NCBI GenBank assembly: GCA_015654835.1
Contig: JAATGG010000104.1
Coordinates: 1-39,491, forward strand
DNA length: 39,491 nucleotides
Reading direction: 5' to 3'
Origin: Terriglobales bacterium
Lineage (GTDB): Bacteria > Acidobacteriota > Terriglobia > Terriglobales > Acidobacteriaceae
Of this stretch, positions 15,643 to 24,086 are shown piece by piece. A program made the translations under genes and the position numbers. Under the pieces are notes generated by a model that was not told where the DNA came from, did not search any database, and saw nothing but the letters and a program-made list of their open reading frames with translations. Within the stretch, counting starts at the first letter, position 1. The number at the start of each line of letters is the position of its first letter.

Positions 15643-17073
15643 ATGGGACGCAGGAGAAGGTGGATCGGGGCTGTATTGGGAACGTTTACATTGATATGCG
15701 GGCTGTGCGCCGCGCAAGCGCCGGGGAAGTATGAGCCAACGTTGGAGTCGCTTGACCGGCATCCCTTGCCGGAGTGGTATGCCGACGCCAAGCTGGGAAT
15801 CTTTATTCACTGGGGACTTTATTCGGTGCCGGGATGGGCGCCACTGTCGCATCCCGACCACGATTTTTCGTCGCCCGACTACATCAAAAACACTCCCTAT
15901 GCCGAGTGGTACTTCAACTCGATGCGCGTGGACGGGTCGCCGACGCAGGCCTATCATCGCGCCCATTATGGCGCGAATTACGACTACTACAATTTTGTGC
16001 CTATCTTCAATCGCGAGACCCAGAAGTGGAAGCCGGACGAATGGGCGACGATCTTTCGCCAAGCCGGCGCACGTTACGTGGTGCTTACCAGCAAGCATCA
16101 TGAAGGATTCACACTCTGGCCCAGCTCGATTCCCAATCCAACGCTGCCGCCGGACCGGCAACATGCGACGCGGGACCTGGTGGGCGAGTTGACGACTGCG
16201 GTGGAGAAGCAGGGACTGCGGATGGGACTTTATTACTCAGGCGGCTACGACTGGACGTTTGTTCCCGGCCCGGTGCGCGTGAATGCCGACTATCAAAGCA
16301 CGAAGCCGCAGAGCGAGGCTTATGGGAAGTACGCGAACGCGCAGATTCACGAGTTGATCGAACGGTATCATCCCGCGCTGTTGTGGAACGATATCGACTG
16401 GCCGAAGACGGGCAAGGCGCTGGAGGTGGAGGCCGACTACTACAACGCGGTGCCCGACGGAGTGATCGACGACCGCTTCGGCATCGCGCACTCGGACTTT
16501 ACTTCGCCCGAGTATCAGAAGGTCGACCAGATCAATCCGAAGAAGTGGGAAGAGTGCCGCGGGCTGGGCCAATCGTTTGGCTATAACCGGGCGGAGGGGG
16601 AGGCACAGACCATTGCGCCTGCCGATTTGATCGAGCTGCTGGTGGACATCGTCAGCAAGAATGGAAACTTGCTGCTGGATGTGGGGCCGGAGGCAGACGG
16701 AACGATTCCGCCGGTGCAGATGGAGCGGCTCAAGGCTCTGGGTGCGTGGCTTGCGCAAAATGGAGAGGCAATCTATGGCACGCAGCCTTGGACCCATGCG
16801 GTTGGCAAGACGGTGGAAGGCAGCAACCTTCGCTTTACGCGCAAGGGCCACGATTTGTATGTGACGGTGTTGGGGAATCCTCTGGAGAAATCCAAGGATC
16901 ATGGGATGACGATCGAAGAATTGGCTGGAAAACCGGGCATGACGGTTTCTCTCCTCGGCAGCGACGAGCCGCTTACGTGGAAGGGCGAAGGGAATAACTT
17001 GCACATCGTACTTCCTGCGCAGTTAAAGGGAAGCTATGCTTACGCATTCAGGTTATCCGGTTATCTTAACTAA
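15643..17073 (+). CDS. Secreted alpha-L-fucosidase (GH29)
   Basis: A 476-residue retaining fucosidase of glycoside hydrolase family 29, releasing alpha-L-fucose from glycans outside the cytoplasm. The ATG at 15643 has GAGGAG upstream and opens on a signal peptide (MGRRRRWIGAVLGTFTLICG, cleavage near AQA). GH29 blocks: WYADAKLGIFIHWGLYSVPG, YVVLTSKHHEGFTLWPS, MGLYYSGGYDW, and LLWNDIDWP, where Asp near residue 250 aligns with the family nucleophile. RGLGQSFGYNR and NGNLLLDVGPEADGTIP are the usual late blocks. A C-terminal beta domain (about 370-476) follows. It is a single gene between the nifJ terminator and a large hairpin, with no sugar transporter or regulator adjacent. It fits glycan use together with the esterase at 1067. 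Confidence 0.93.
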   Translation: MGRRRRWIGAVLGTFTLICGLCAAQAPGKYEPTLESLDRHPLPEWYADAKLGIFIHWGLYSVPGWAPLSHPDHDFSSPDYIKNTPYAEWYFNSMRVDGSPTQAYHRAHYGANYDYYNFVPIFNRETQKWKPDEWATIFRQAGARYVVLTSKHHEGFTLWPSSIPNPTLPPDRQHATRDLVGELTTAVEKQGLRMGLYYSGGYDWTFVPGPVRVNADYQSTKPQSEAYGKYANAQIHELIERYHPALLWNDIDWPKTGKALEVEADYYNAVPDGVIDDRFGIAHSDFTSPEYQKVDQINPKKWEECRGLGQSFGYNRAEGEAQTIAPADLIELLVDIVSKNGNLLLDVGPEADGTIPPVQMERLKALGAWLAQNGEAIYGTQPWTHAVGKTVEGSNLRFTRKGHDLYVTVLGNPLEKSKDHGMTIEELAGKPGMTVSLLGSDEPLTWKGEGNNLHIVLPAQLKGSYAYAFRLSGYLN

Positions 17074-17116
17074 GGAATTTCGAGTTATAGCAGTGGTCTT
17101 AATAGATATAACGAGT

Positions 17117-17161
17117 TATGTTCACTCCGCAGCGAGAATCGATTGCTGCGGAGTGAACATA
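17117..17161. terminator. Large hairpin after the fucosidase gene
   Basis: A perfect 17-bp stem: the left arm 17117-17133 begins TATGTTCACTCC and the right arm 17145-17161 ends GGAGTGAACATA, with an 11-nt loop. It begins 43 bp after the stop codon. It is a strong structure but has no T-run after either arm, so it may be a transcript-stabilising hairpin or a repeat element as much as a terminator. Confidence 0.6.
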
Positions 17162-17503
17162 CATCTTATATAACGTTCCGCGTCTTCCAGCAAAACAAGC
17201 GATTAGTCAATCTAAAATCGACCGCAAACTCCATGGCTCTGGGGATGCCTCCTTTGCGGGGCTAAAAGCCGCTGTGTCGTGTCGCACAGTATATGTGCAC
17301 GAAATGTGCATGGGGCGCTTAGCGGGCGCACAATATGATGCATTTCCGTATATGTGCACGTCATTCAACCTTGTATCTTCCGTCACAGACCCTTATCTCA
17401 TATTGAGTTCAAACTATAGGGTTTGGTAGCGACAGCAACTCGACGTAACTGGCCGCCTGCCCTCCAACCATGATGAATGCAGGCAAGATATGAAGGGGAG
17501 AGC
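17162..17503. other. Long adhE upstream region
   Basis: About 340 bp between the large hairpin and adhE, with no gene. It contains the ATGTGCAC/T direct repeats (17289-17360), an inverted pair CTGTG/CACAG near 17272-17290, and AT-rich sequence near 17390-17430 suitable for a promoter, though I cannot place -35 and -10 boxes with confidence. The adhE Shine-Dalgarno AAGGGGAGA lies at its end. Confidence 0.45.
17289..17360 (+). promoter_or_regulatory. Repeated ATGTGCAC motif, candidate operator cluster for adhE
   Basis: GTATATGTGCACG occurs exactly twice (17289-17301 and 17348-17360, 59 bp apart). A third, near-identical ATGTGCAT lies at 17304-17311, 11 bp (one helical turn) after the first. 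Such phasing suggests cooperative binding by a regulator. The factor is unknown. Confidence 0.5.
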
Positions 17504-20263
17504 ATGACAAATTTCGAGATGTTTCTAGCAGCAGATCAGGAGCAAAGAAGCCGGGTAACCACGAAAGAAGAGCTGGATGCCCTTATCGTCCGTGTAAAGG
17601 CTGCTCAACAGAAATTCGCCGGCTTCTCGCAAAAGCAGGTCGACCATATCTTCCGCAACGCCGCATTGGCTGCTGCAGACGCCCGTATTCCTCTTGCCCA
17701 GTTAGCGGTAGAAGAGACGGGAATGGGAGTTATCGAAGATAAGGTCATCAAGAATCATTTTGCGTCCGAGTACATTTACAACAAATACAAGGACGAGAAG
17801 ACCTGCGGTATTTTGAGCCAGGATGACGAGGCCGGCACGATTACCATTGCCGAGCCCATGGGGCTGATCTGCGGCATCATTCCGACCACGAATCCGACTT
17901 CGACCGCGATTTTCAAGTCGCTGATCAGTCTGAAGACGCGCAACGGCATCATCATCAGTCCGCACCCGCGCGCCCGCAAGTGCACCTGCATCGCCGCGCG
18001 CCTTGTGCTTGAGGCGGCAGTGGCAGCCGGCGCTCCTGAAGATATCATCGGATGGATCGACGAGCCGACCATCGAACTGACCAATCAACTGATGCATGCT
18101 CCGGAGGTCAAGCTGATTCTCGCGACCGGCGGTCCGGGCATGGTTCATGCGGCTTATTCGTCGGGCACGCCCGCCATCGGTGTCGGCGCCGGTAATACGC
18201 CGGTGGTAATCGACGAAACGGCCGATCAGAAGCGGGCTATTGCTTCGATCCTGATGTCGAAGACCTTTGACAACGGGGTAGTCTGCGCCTCGGAGCAGGC
18301 CGTCATTGCCGTCGATTCGATTTACGAGTCGATTCGCGACCGCTTCTCCCGTCATGGCGGCTACATCCTGAACAAGAAGGAACTGGATGCGGTTCGCAAG
18401 ATCATTCTGGTCAATGGATCGGTGAATGCAAAGATCGTCGGCCAGTCCGCGCCGAAGATTGCCGAGCTAGCGGGGATCAGCGTGCCGGCAACGACCAAGG
18501 TGCTGATGGGCGAAGTGTCCGACGCGACCGAGGCCGAGCCGTTTGCGCATGAGAAGCTCTCCACCATTCTTGCTCTTTATCGCGCGAAGGACTTCAAGGA
18601 TGCCGTTGTGATTGCCGCCAAGCTGGTTGCACTCGGCGGCATCGGACACACCTCGGTGCTCTATACCGACCAGGATCAGCAGAAAGACCGCGTGAACTAT
18701 TTTGGCGATCAGATGAAGACGTCCCGCATTCTCATCAACACGCCATCTTCGCACGGCGGCATCGGCGATCTTTATAACTTCAGCTTGTCACCGAGCCTGA
18801 CGCTGGGCTGCGGAAGTTGGGGAGGCAATTCGATTTCGGAAAACGTGGGACCCAAACATTTGCTCAATAAGAAGATCGTCGCCAAGCGCGCCGAGAATAT
18901 GTTGTGGCACAAACTGCCGGCTTCGATCTATTTCCGCCGCGGCTGCATTCCCGAGGCATTGAAGGAAATCGCGGGCAAGAAGCGCGCCCTCATCGTGACC
19001 GATAACTACCTGTTCCGCAATGGGTATGCGGACGAGTTAATCGAGGTGCTCAAGAAGCTGGGCCTGGAAGTGGAAACCTTCTACCAGGTGCAGGCCGATC
19101 CGAACCTGAGCACGGTGCGCAAGTGCGTGGAAGCGGCCAATGCCTTCCAACCGGACGTGATCGTTGCATTGGGCGGCGGTTCGCCGATGGATGCGGCCAA
19201 GATTACCTGGGTGATGTACGAGCATCCCGAGGTCGACTTCGAAGACCTGGCTCTGCGCTTCATGGATATCCGCAAGCGCATTTACAAGTTCCCGAAGATG
19301 GGCATCAAGGCGACGATGATCGCGATTCCCACGACTTCCGGTACCGGGTCCGAAGTAACTCCGTTTGCTGTCGTGACCGACGATGCGACCGGCAAGAAGT
19401 ATCCCATTGCCGACTACGAGTTGACGCCGAACATGGCGATCATCGATCCGAACCTGGTGATGAACCTGCCTAAGTCGCTGACCGCCTTTGGCGGCATCGA
19501 TGCCGTGGTTCACGCTCTGGAAGCCTATGTCTCCATCATGGCCAATGAGTTCTCAGACGGCCAGGCGCTGCACGCGCTGAAGTTGCTCAAGGAGTATCTG
19601 CCCTCGGCCTACAAGAACGGCGCCAAAGATCCTATCGCTCGCGAGAAGGTTCACAACGCCGCAACGCTGGCCGGCATCGCGTTCGCGAATGCTTTCCTGG
19701 GCGCCTGCCACTCCATGGCGCACAAGCTTGGCGCTGGCTTCCACGTACCGCACGGGTTGGCGAACGCGCTGCTGATCAGCAACGTGATCCGTTATAACTC
19801 GAACGACAACCCGACCAAACAGGCGGCCTTCTCGCAGTATGACCGTCCCAAGGCGAAGTGCCGGTATGCCGAGGTTGCCGATCATCTGGGACTGGGCGGC
19901 ACAACCAAGGACGAAAAGGTCGAGAACCTGATTCAGTGGGTTGAAGGGCTCAAGAAGGACCTGGAGATCCCCGCCAGCATCAAGGACGCCAACGTGGCCG
20001 AGGCCGATTTTCTGGCCAAGTTGGATTCGGTGGCCGTGGATGCCTTCGACGATCAATGCACGGGAGCCAATCCCCGCTATCCGCTCATCAAGGAGTTCCG
20101 GGCGATTCTGCTCGACAGCTACTATGGCCGGCCCTTCGTCGAACTGACGGAGCGGTTCGACCTGGATGTTCCTGCGGCGGCGAAGACGGTGGTTGCTCAC
20201 AAGGCGAAGGCCGAAACAGGCAAAACCGCACCCAAGGCCGAGGAACCGGTCCTGGCCAAGTAA
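17504..20263 (+). CDS. adhE: Bifunctional acetaldehyde/alcohol dehydrogenase AdhE
   Basis: A 919-residue enzyme that reduces acetyl-CoA to acetaldehyde and then ethanol with two NADH; it usually assembles into spirosomes. The N-terminal aldehyde dehydrogenase domain (about 1-450) has the catalytic cysteine in GVVCASEQAV (about residue 261), preceded by LATGGPGMVHAAYSSG. The C-terminal iron-dependent alcohol dehydrogenase domain (about 480-890) has GGGSPMDAAK, TTSGTGSEVTPFAVVTD and the metal-binding HSMAHKLGAGFHVPHG (from about 736). ATG 17504 is preferred over an earlier in-frame codon because AAGGGGAGA lies 2-3 bp upstream. A charged Ala/Lys-rich tail of about 25 residues ends the protein. 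It is monocistronic between two hairpins. It regenerates NAD+ during pyruvate fermentation by NifJ. Confidence 0.97.
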   Translation: MTNFEMFLAADQEQRSRVTTKEELDALIVRVKAAQQKFAGFSQKQVDHIFRNAALAAADARIPLAQLAVEETGMGVIEDKVIKNHFASEYIYNKYKDEKTCGILSQDDEAGTITIAEPMGLICGIIPTTNPTSTAIFKSLISLKTRNGIIISPHPRARKCTCIAARLVLEAAVAAGAPEDIIGWIDEPTIELTNQLMHAPEVKLILATGGPGMVHAAYSSGTPAIGVGAGNTPVVIDETADQKRAIASILMSKTFDNGVVCASEQAVIAVDSIYESIRDRFSRHGGYILNKKELDAVRKIILVNGSVNAKIVGQSAPKIAELAGISVPATTKVLMGEVSDATEAEPFAHEKLSTILALYRAKDFKDAVVIAAKLVALGGIGHTSVLYTDQDQQKDRVNYFGDQMKTSRILINTPSSHGGIGDLYNFSLSPSLTLGCGSWGGNSISENVGPKHLLNKKIVAKRAENMLWHKLPASIYFRRGCIPEALKEIAGKKRALIVTDNYLFRNGYADELIEVLKKLGLEVETFYQVQADPNLSTVRKCVEAANAFQPDVIVALGGGSPMDAAKITWVMYEHPEVDFEDLALRFMDIRKRIYKFPKMGIKATMIAIPTTSGTGSEVTPFAVVTDDATGKKYPIADYELTPNMAIIDPNLVMNLPKSLTAFGGIDAVVHALEAYVSIMANEFSDGQALHALKLLKEYLPSAYKNGAKDPIAREKVHNAATLAGIAFANAFLGACHSMAHKLGAGFHVPHGLANALLISNVIRYNSNDNPTKQAAFSQYDRPKAKCRYAEVADHLGLGGTTKDEKVENLIQWVEGLKKDLEIPASIKDANVAEADFLAKLDSVAVDAFDDQCTGANPRYPLIKEFRAILLDSYYGRPFVELTERFDLDVPAAAKTVVAHKAKAETGKTAPKAEEPVLAK

Positions 20264-20274
20264 GTCACCGCGAC

Positions 20275-20319
20275 GAAAGGGAAGCGGGCCGCAACTCTGG
20301 CCTGGCCCGTTTCCCTTTC
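20275..20319. terminator. Terminator-like hairpin after adhE
   Basis: A 16-bp stem with one G-U pair runs 20275-20290 (GAAAGGGAAGCGGGCC) with 20304-20319, starting 12 bp after the adhE stop. The right arm ends TTTCCCTTTC, but there is no uninterrupted T-run, so efficiency is uncertain. Confidence 0.6.
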
Positions 20320-20432
20320 AGCGCACGCAATCTGTACAGAGCAAGCGGTTGGAAGGCGTCCTTGTGGACGTGGGCGCGTTCGTGTGTCTTGCGGCGGCTC
20401 CGAGCTGGTGCCGTGCAGGAAACCAACAACGA

Positions 20433-20463
20433 AGTGACCTAGCTCACTGTGAGCCAGATCACT
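20433..20463 (+). promoter_or_regulatory. Two adjoining CRP/FNR-type palindromes before the group 4 hydrogenase operon
   Basis: Site 1 is AGTGA-CCTAGC-TCACT (20433-20448), perfectly symmetric in its arms. Site 2 is TGTGA-GCCAGA-TCACT (20448-20463). They share one base, and their centres are 15 bp apart. They lie 85-115 bp before the antiporter gene. A -10 box is not obvious; the tandem arrangement is the strongest evidence for function. Confidence 0.65.
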
Positions 20464-20489
20464 TTGCCTCATTCTTTTAGGAGAGGGTC

Positions 20490-20564
20490 GTGCAGATCAG
20501 GCGTTACGTAGGAACACCGCACACTACCCGGTGGTTCGGAGGCAACGATGCAAGTCTCCAATGA
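20490..20564 (+). CDS. Possible 24-residue leader peptide
   Basis: A GTG at 20490 with a good Shine-Dalgarno (AGGAGA, 5 bp upstream) starts a 24-codon frame ending TGA at 20562-20564, overlapping the first 17 bp of the antiporter gene. The predicted peptide is Arg/Thr-rich (MQIRRYVGTPHTTRWFGG near its start). It may couple translation to the hydrogenase operon, or it may be chance. No homology recognised. Confidence 0.25.
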   Translation: MQIRRYVGTPHTTRWFGGNDASLQ

Positions 20565-23500
20565 AGCTTTGGTGCTGTTTGCAATGCTGCCGCTGTTGGC
20601 CGGCATCGTTCTGCAGCTTCTCGCCGCACGCTTTCTTTCTTCCCGGGCCAAAGGTGTGCTGGCGCTGGTGTGTTGCGTCCCCAGCCTGGCTGCTGTGGTG
20701 GCCACTTTCACACGGGTGAGCCAAGCCGGAGCGATCCACTTTTCTGCACTGCCGTGGGATGGGCCGCTGGCCCTGGTCTTTCATGTCGATGCGCTCAGCC
20801 TGATGTTCGCGCTGATGGGCACGGGGCTGGGTTCCATCGTGCTGCTTTACTCGATCGGCTACATGGCCGAAGACCGCGGCGCCACGCGCTTTTACGCATT
20901 CATGCTGACGTTTATCTGCGGCATGGTGGGCCTGGTGTATAGCGCGAACCTGTTCTTTCTCTATCTTTGCTGGGAAGCGATGGGGCTGTGCTCGTTCAGC
21001 CTGGTCGGCTTCTGGTACGAGAAGAAGGAATCCGTCGCCGGCGCCCGCAAAGTGCTGTTGATGACCCATCTTGCGGGCTATGGACTGCTGGCGGCGATTT
21101 TGCTGATCTTTGCCCGCACGGGGAGCGCACTGTGGACCGACCCAGCGGTGGCCCAGGCGTTTAGCGGGGGTATTTACACGCTGATGCTGGTGGCGTTGCT
21201 TGCCAAGTCGGTGCAGTTTCCGCTGCACACCTGGATTCCCGAGGCGATGAACGCGCCCACCCCGGTGAGTGCGCTGCTTCACGCCGCCTGCTACGTGAAG
21301 GCCGGTGTGTATCTGGCTGCCCGTATGCATTGCTTCAATCAATGGCCGGGTTCCTGGGGCTTTGCGATGATGTGGCTGGGCGTTGTGACGATGGTTGTCG
21401 GGGTGGCCTACGCGATGGTGCAGCACGACCTCAAGCGGATGCTCGCCTTTCACACGGTGAGCCAGATCGGCTATATCATTACCGGCCTGGGGCTTGGCAC
21501 TCCTTTGGGGATTGCCGCGGGATTATTGCACTGCCTCAATCACAGCCTGTTCAAGGGCGGCCTCTTTCTGGCCGCAGGTTCGGTGCAGCACGCTACCGGA
21601 ACCCGGGACATGAATCAGCTAGGCGGCCTTGCCCGGCGGATGCCGCGTACGTCGGTGGTGTGGCTGATCAGCGTCGGCAGCATGATGGGCGTGCCTTTCA
21701 TGAGCGGCTTTGCCAGCAAGTGGCTGCTGTACACGGCGGCTTTGCAGGCGGGGCAGGTTGTGCCGGCCCTGCTGGCCTGGGTGGTCAGCGTGGGCACGGT
21801 CTTCTCTTGCGTCAAGGCCACCAGTTCGGTATTTCTGGGACCTACCACGCCGCGGACTGAAAACGCTCACGAGGCGCCTCCGACGATGGTCTGGGCGCTC
21901 GGCCTCTTCGCACTGGGCAGCGTGGTTCTGGGCCTGGCTCCGCAACTGGCTGTCCACTACATCATCAATCCCATTCTGCCGCTGCTCGGCTTGGCGACCG
22001 TGCAGGTGTCCTGGTTTGGCCTGACGCCTACAGCCGGTTCGTGGCTGACGACGGGCGGCCTGGTGCTTGCGGTTGTTTCCGCAGGTGTCGGCGTGGTGCT
22101 TTACCTGATGGCCGGCATGTCAAGGGCGCGCGCCCTCTCCGTAGAGGGTGGCGCGATCATGGCGGGCGCCACGGGGGGCGGAGGCGTCGGCGTCTTTACC
22201 GGAGGCGAATCGATTTCAGGGCCGACCCGGTTGCCTGCGAGTGAGTTCTCGGTCATCCTCAAGAAGACATGGGCGCCGTTCTTCCGGAATACGGATGTGG
22301 ATCGGGTCTATCTGGCTCTTTGGGGCGGACTCCAGGCGGCTTCGAATGCGCTGGGCCGCGTCATGGCGTGGGCAGAGAAGTCCGCGATCACGTGGACGGT
22401 CGCTCTCACGCTTGCGCTGATCTGGCTGGTGCGCTGGTTCGCGCCTGCGGTGGGAGCACCGGTGCTGGCGAGTGGGACAAAGCAAGCGGCCGAATCGCTT
22501 CCCATGCTGCTGGGGGCGGGTTGCGCCGTTGCGCTCGCCGCGCTGCTGGTGGCTGCCGGCGCGCAGAAGGCGTGGAGATCTTTGGTCCCGCTGCTGGCGG
22601 GGACAGGACTCGCTGCCGTGGCTGCCACATGGGTTGCGCAGCCGGTCGCGCGGCTGGCTCTGCTGGAGCTTGCCACGGTGCTGGCTTTGGTGCTGGTGTG
22701 GCGGACGGGTACGCGACGCGCGGCATGGCTTTACTCCGTCGTGGTCGCGCTCTCCGCGGTGAGCCTCATCGCCGGGCAGGTGGCTCTGCAGCAGGGAAGC
22801 GTCGACTGGGCACGGGCGCTGTTGCTAAGCGGCTTTCTGCTGAAGCTTGCGATTGTGCCTCTGCTGCTATGGTTGCCGATGCTGGCCGATGCGGTGCCGG
22901 CTGTGGTGATCGGCGTCATCATTGCGGTCGTCGATATCGCGGCTTTCGGCGAGCTTTATTTGGCGGCGCAGACGCATCCTGAACTGCTGCTGCCCCAGGG
23001 CGTGTGGATCGTCGCTGCAATCGCTTCTGCGCTGATGGCATCGTTGTTGATGCTGACTCAGCGGAATCTGAAGCGGCTGCTGGCGCTCTCAACCATCGAG
23101 GACATGGGCTTTCTGCTGCTGGGCGTCTCGGTGGCCAATGAACTTGGCTTACGCGGCGCGCTGTTCGCGGCCACGGTTCATGCTTTGGCCAAGGCGCTGC
23201 TGTTTATCTCCATCAGCACTCCGGAAGCGGACGGCGCACTCACGGAAAACGCGCGCGGTCTGGCTTCGCGCTACCCGGTCAGTGCGGCGGGATTTCTTGC
23301 CGGGCTGCTGGCCATGCTGGGGATTCCGCCGCTGCTGGGCTTTGCCGGGCGCTGGCGCCTCTATCAGGTTGCGGCTGGAACCAATCACTGGGTCCTTGCA
23401 GGCTTCATTCTCTCCTCGATGTTCGCGCTGATTGCGTATGTTCTCTGTCTTACCCGCTGCTGGTGGGGACCTGCGGAAGCAGATACGACCGAGGGCGAGG

Positions 23501-23619
23501 TTCAGCACGGCGGTGAGTCTCTGCCGCTGCGGCTTGCGATTGTGGGCTTAATTATCGTTTTACTGGCTGGCGGCCTCTGGCCCAATGCGCTGCTTGCCTT
23601 GGCGGGAGGAATTCGATGA
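20548..23619 (+). CDS. Double antiporter-like subunit of group 4 hydrogenase
   Basis: A 1023-residue polytopic membrane protein, first gene of the hydrogenase operon and the likely ion pump. Module 1 (about residues 1-520) is a NuoL/MrpA-type antiporter subunit with the charged residues of the proton path: E143 in CWEAMGLCS, K220 in AKSVQFPLHTWIPEAMNAP, K251 in YVKAG, K336 in NHSLFKGG. Module 2 (about 650-1023) is a second, shorter antiporter-like unit with K766 (LLKLAIVP), NLKRLLALSTIEDMG and HALAKALLF, but Asp796 stands where the TM8 lysine is expected. A Gly-rich linker (about 535-555) and an amphipathic stretch join them. GGAGG lies 5 bp before the ATG. Family members are usually about 500-650 residues, so a fusion is likely. 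It overlaps the next gene by 4 bp. Confidence 0.88.
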   Translation: MQVSNEALVLFAMLPLLAGIVLQLLAARFLSSRAKGVLALVCCVPSLAAVVATFTRVSQAGAIHFSALPWDGPLALVFHVDALSLMFALMGTGLGSIVLLYSIGYMAEDRGATRFYAFMLTFICGMVGLVYSANLFFLYLCWEAMGLCSFSLVGFWYEKKESVAGARKVLLMTHLAGYGLLAAILLIFARTGSALWTDPAVAQAFSGGIYTLMLVALLAKSVQFPLHTWIPEAMNAPTPVSALLHAACYVKAGVYLAARMHCFNQWPGSWGFAMMWLGVVTMVVGVAYAMVQHDLKRMLAFHTVSQIGYIITGLGLGTPLGIAAGLLHCLNHSLFKGGLFLAAGSVQHATGTRDMNQLGGLARRMPRTSVVWLISVGSMMGVPFMSGFASKWLLYTAALQAGQVVPALLAWVVSVGTVFSCVKATSSVFLGPTTPRTENAHEAPPTMVWALGLFALGSVVLGLAPQLAVHYIINPILPLLGLATVQVSWFGLTPTAGSWLTTGGLVLAVVSAGVGVVLYLMAGMSRARALSVEGGAIMAGATGGGGVGVFTGGESISGPTRLPASEFSVILKKTWAPFFRNTDVDRVYLALWGGLQAASNALGRVMAWAEKSAITWTVALTLALIWLVRWFAPAVGAPVLASGTKQAAESLPMLLGAGCAVALAALLVAAGAQKAWRSLVPLLAGTGLAAVAATWVAQPVARLALLELATVLALVLVWRTGTRRAAWLYSVVVALSAVSLIAGQVALQQGSVDWARALLLSGFLLKLAIVPLLLWLPMLADAVPAVVIGVIIAVVDIAAFGELYLAAQTHPELLLPQGVWIVAAIASALMASLLMLTQRNLKRLLALSTIEDMGFLLLGVSVANELGLRGALFAATVHALAKALLFISISTPEADGALTENARGLASRYPVSAAGFLAGLLAMLGIPPLLGFAGRWRLYQVAAGTNHWVLAGFILSSMFALIAYVLCLTRCWWGPAEADTTEGEVQHGGESLPLRLAIVGLIIVLLAGGLWPNALLALAGGIR

Positions 23620-24086
23620 GCATTCTCAAGCAGTTGATGCATAAATGCCGCCGTAAGAGTCCGTGGCTGTTCCACCTGAACACGGGTAGCTGCAATGGCT
23701 GCGACATTGAACTCGTCACGTGCCTTTCGCCCCGCTACGATGTGGAGCAACTGGGCATTCATCTCGAAGGCAGCCCGCGCCATGCCGATATTTTGTGCAT
23801 CACCGGTCCGGTCACCCGCAACACGCTGGAAGCGGTGAAGACGGTGTACTCGCAGGTTTGCGAGCCGAAGGCCGTCGTCGCCCTTGGATCATGCCCGGCC
23901 TCGTGCAATGTTTTTGCCGGCAGTCCCGTGATCGAGGGGCCGCTCAGCAAGCACATTCCGGTGGACGTCTATGTACCCGGATGCCCGCCGCACCCAGACG
24001 CTATTATCAACGGCATTGCCCGCGCAGCAGAGATCCTGGCCAGCCGTGGAGTGCCCGAAAAAGCCAAAGGAGAGCCGCAGAAATGA
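23616..24086 (+). CDS. Group 4 [NiFe] hydrogenase small subunit (NuoB/HycG/EchC-like)
   Basis: A 156-residue cytoplasmic-side small subunit carrying the [4Fe-4S] cluster nearest the Ni-Fe site. The four cysteine ligands are in GSCNGCDIE (about residues 25-33), LGSCPASCNVF (about 90-100) and PGCPPHPDAI (about 125-134). The short length, lack of a Tat signal and the NuoB-like ending are typical of energy-converting group 4 enzymes rather than uptake hydrogenases. It starts within the stop of the antiporter gene (ATGA) and overlaps the next gene in the same way, so the operon is tightly coupled. It partners the large subunit encoded at 25938. Confidence 0.93.
   Translation: MSILKQLMHKCRRKSPWLFHLNTGSCNGCDIELVTCLSPRYDVEQLGIHLEGSPRHADILCITGPVTRNTLEAVKTVYSQVCEPKAVVALGSCPASCNVFAGSPVIEGPLSKHIPVDVYVPGCPPHPDAIINGIARAAEILASRGVPEKAKGEPQK

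Noticed and set aside
17470-17493. Seven-codon mini-frame (MMNAGKI) just before adhE
   Set aside because: No Shine-Dalgarno and no amino-acid bias suggesting attenuation; likely chance.
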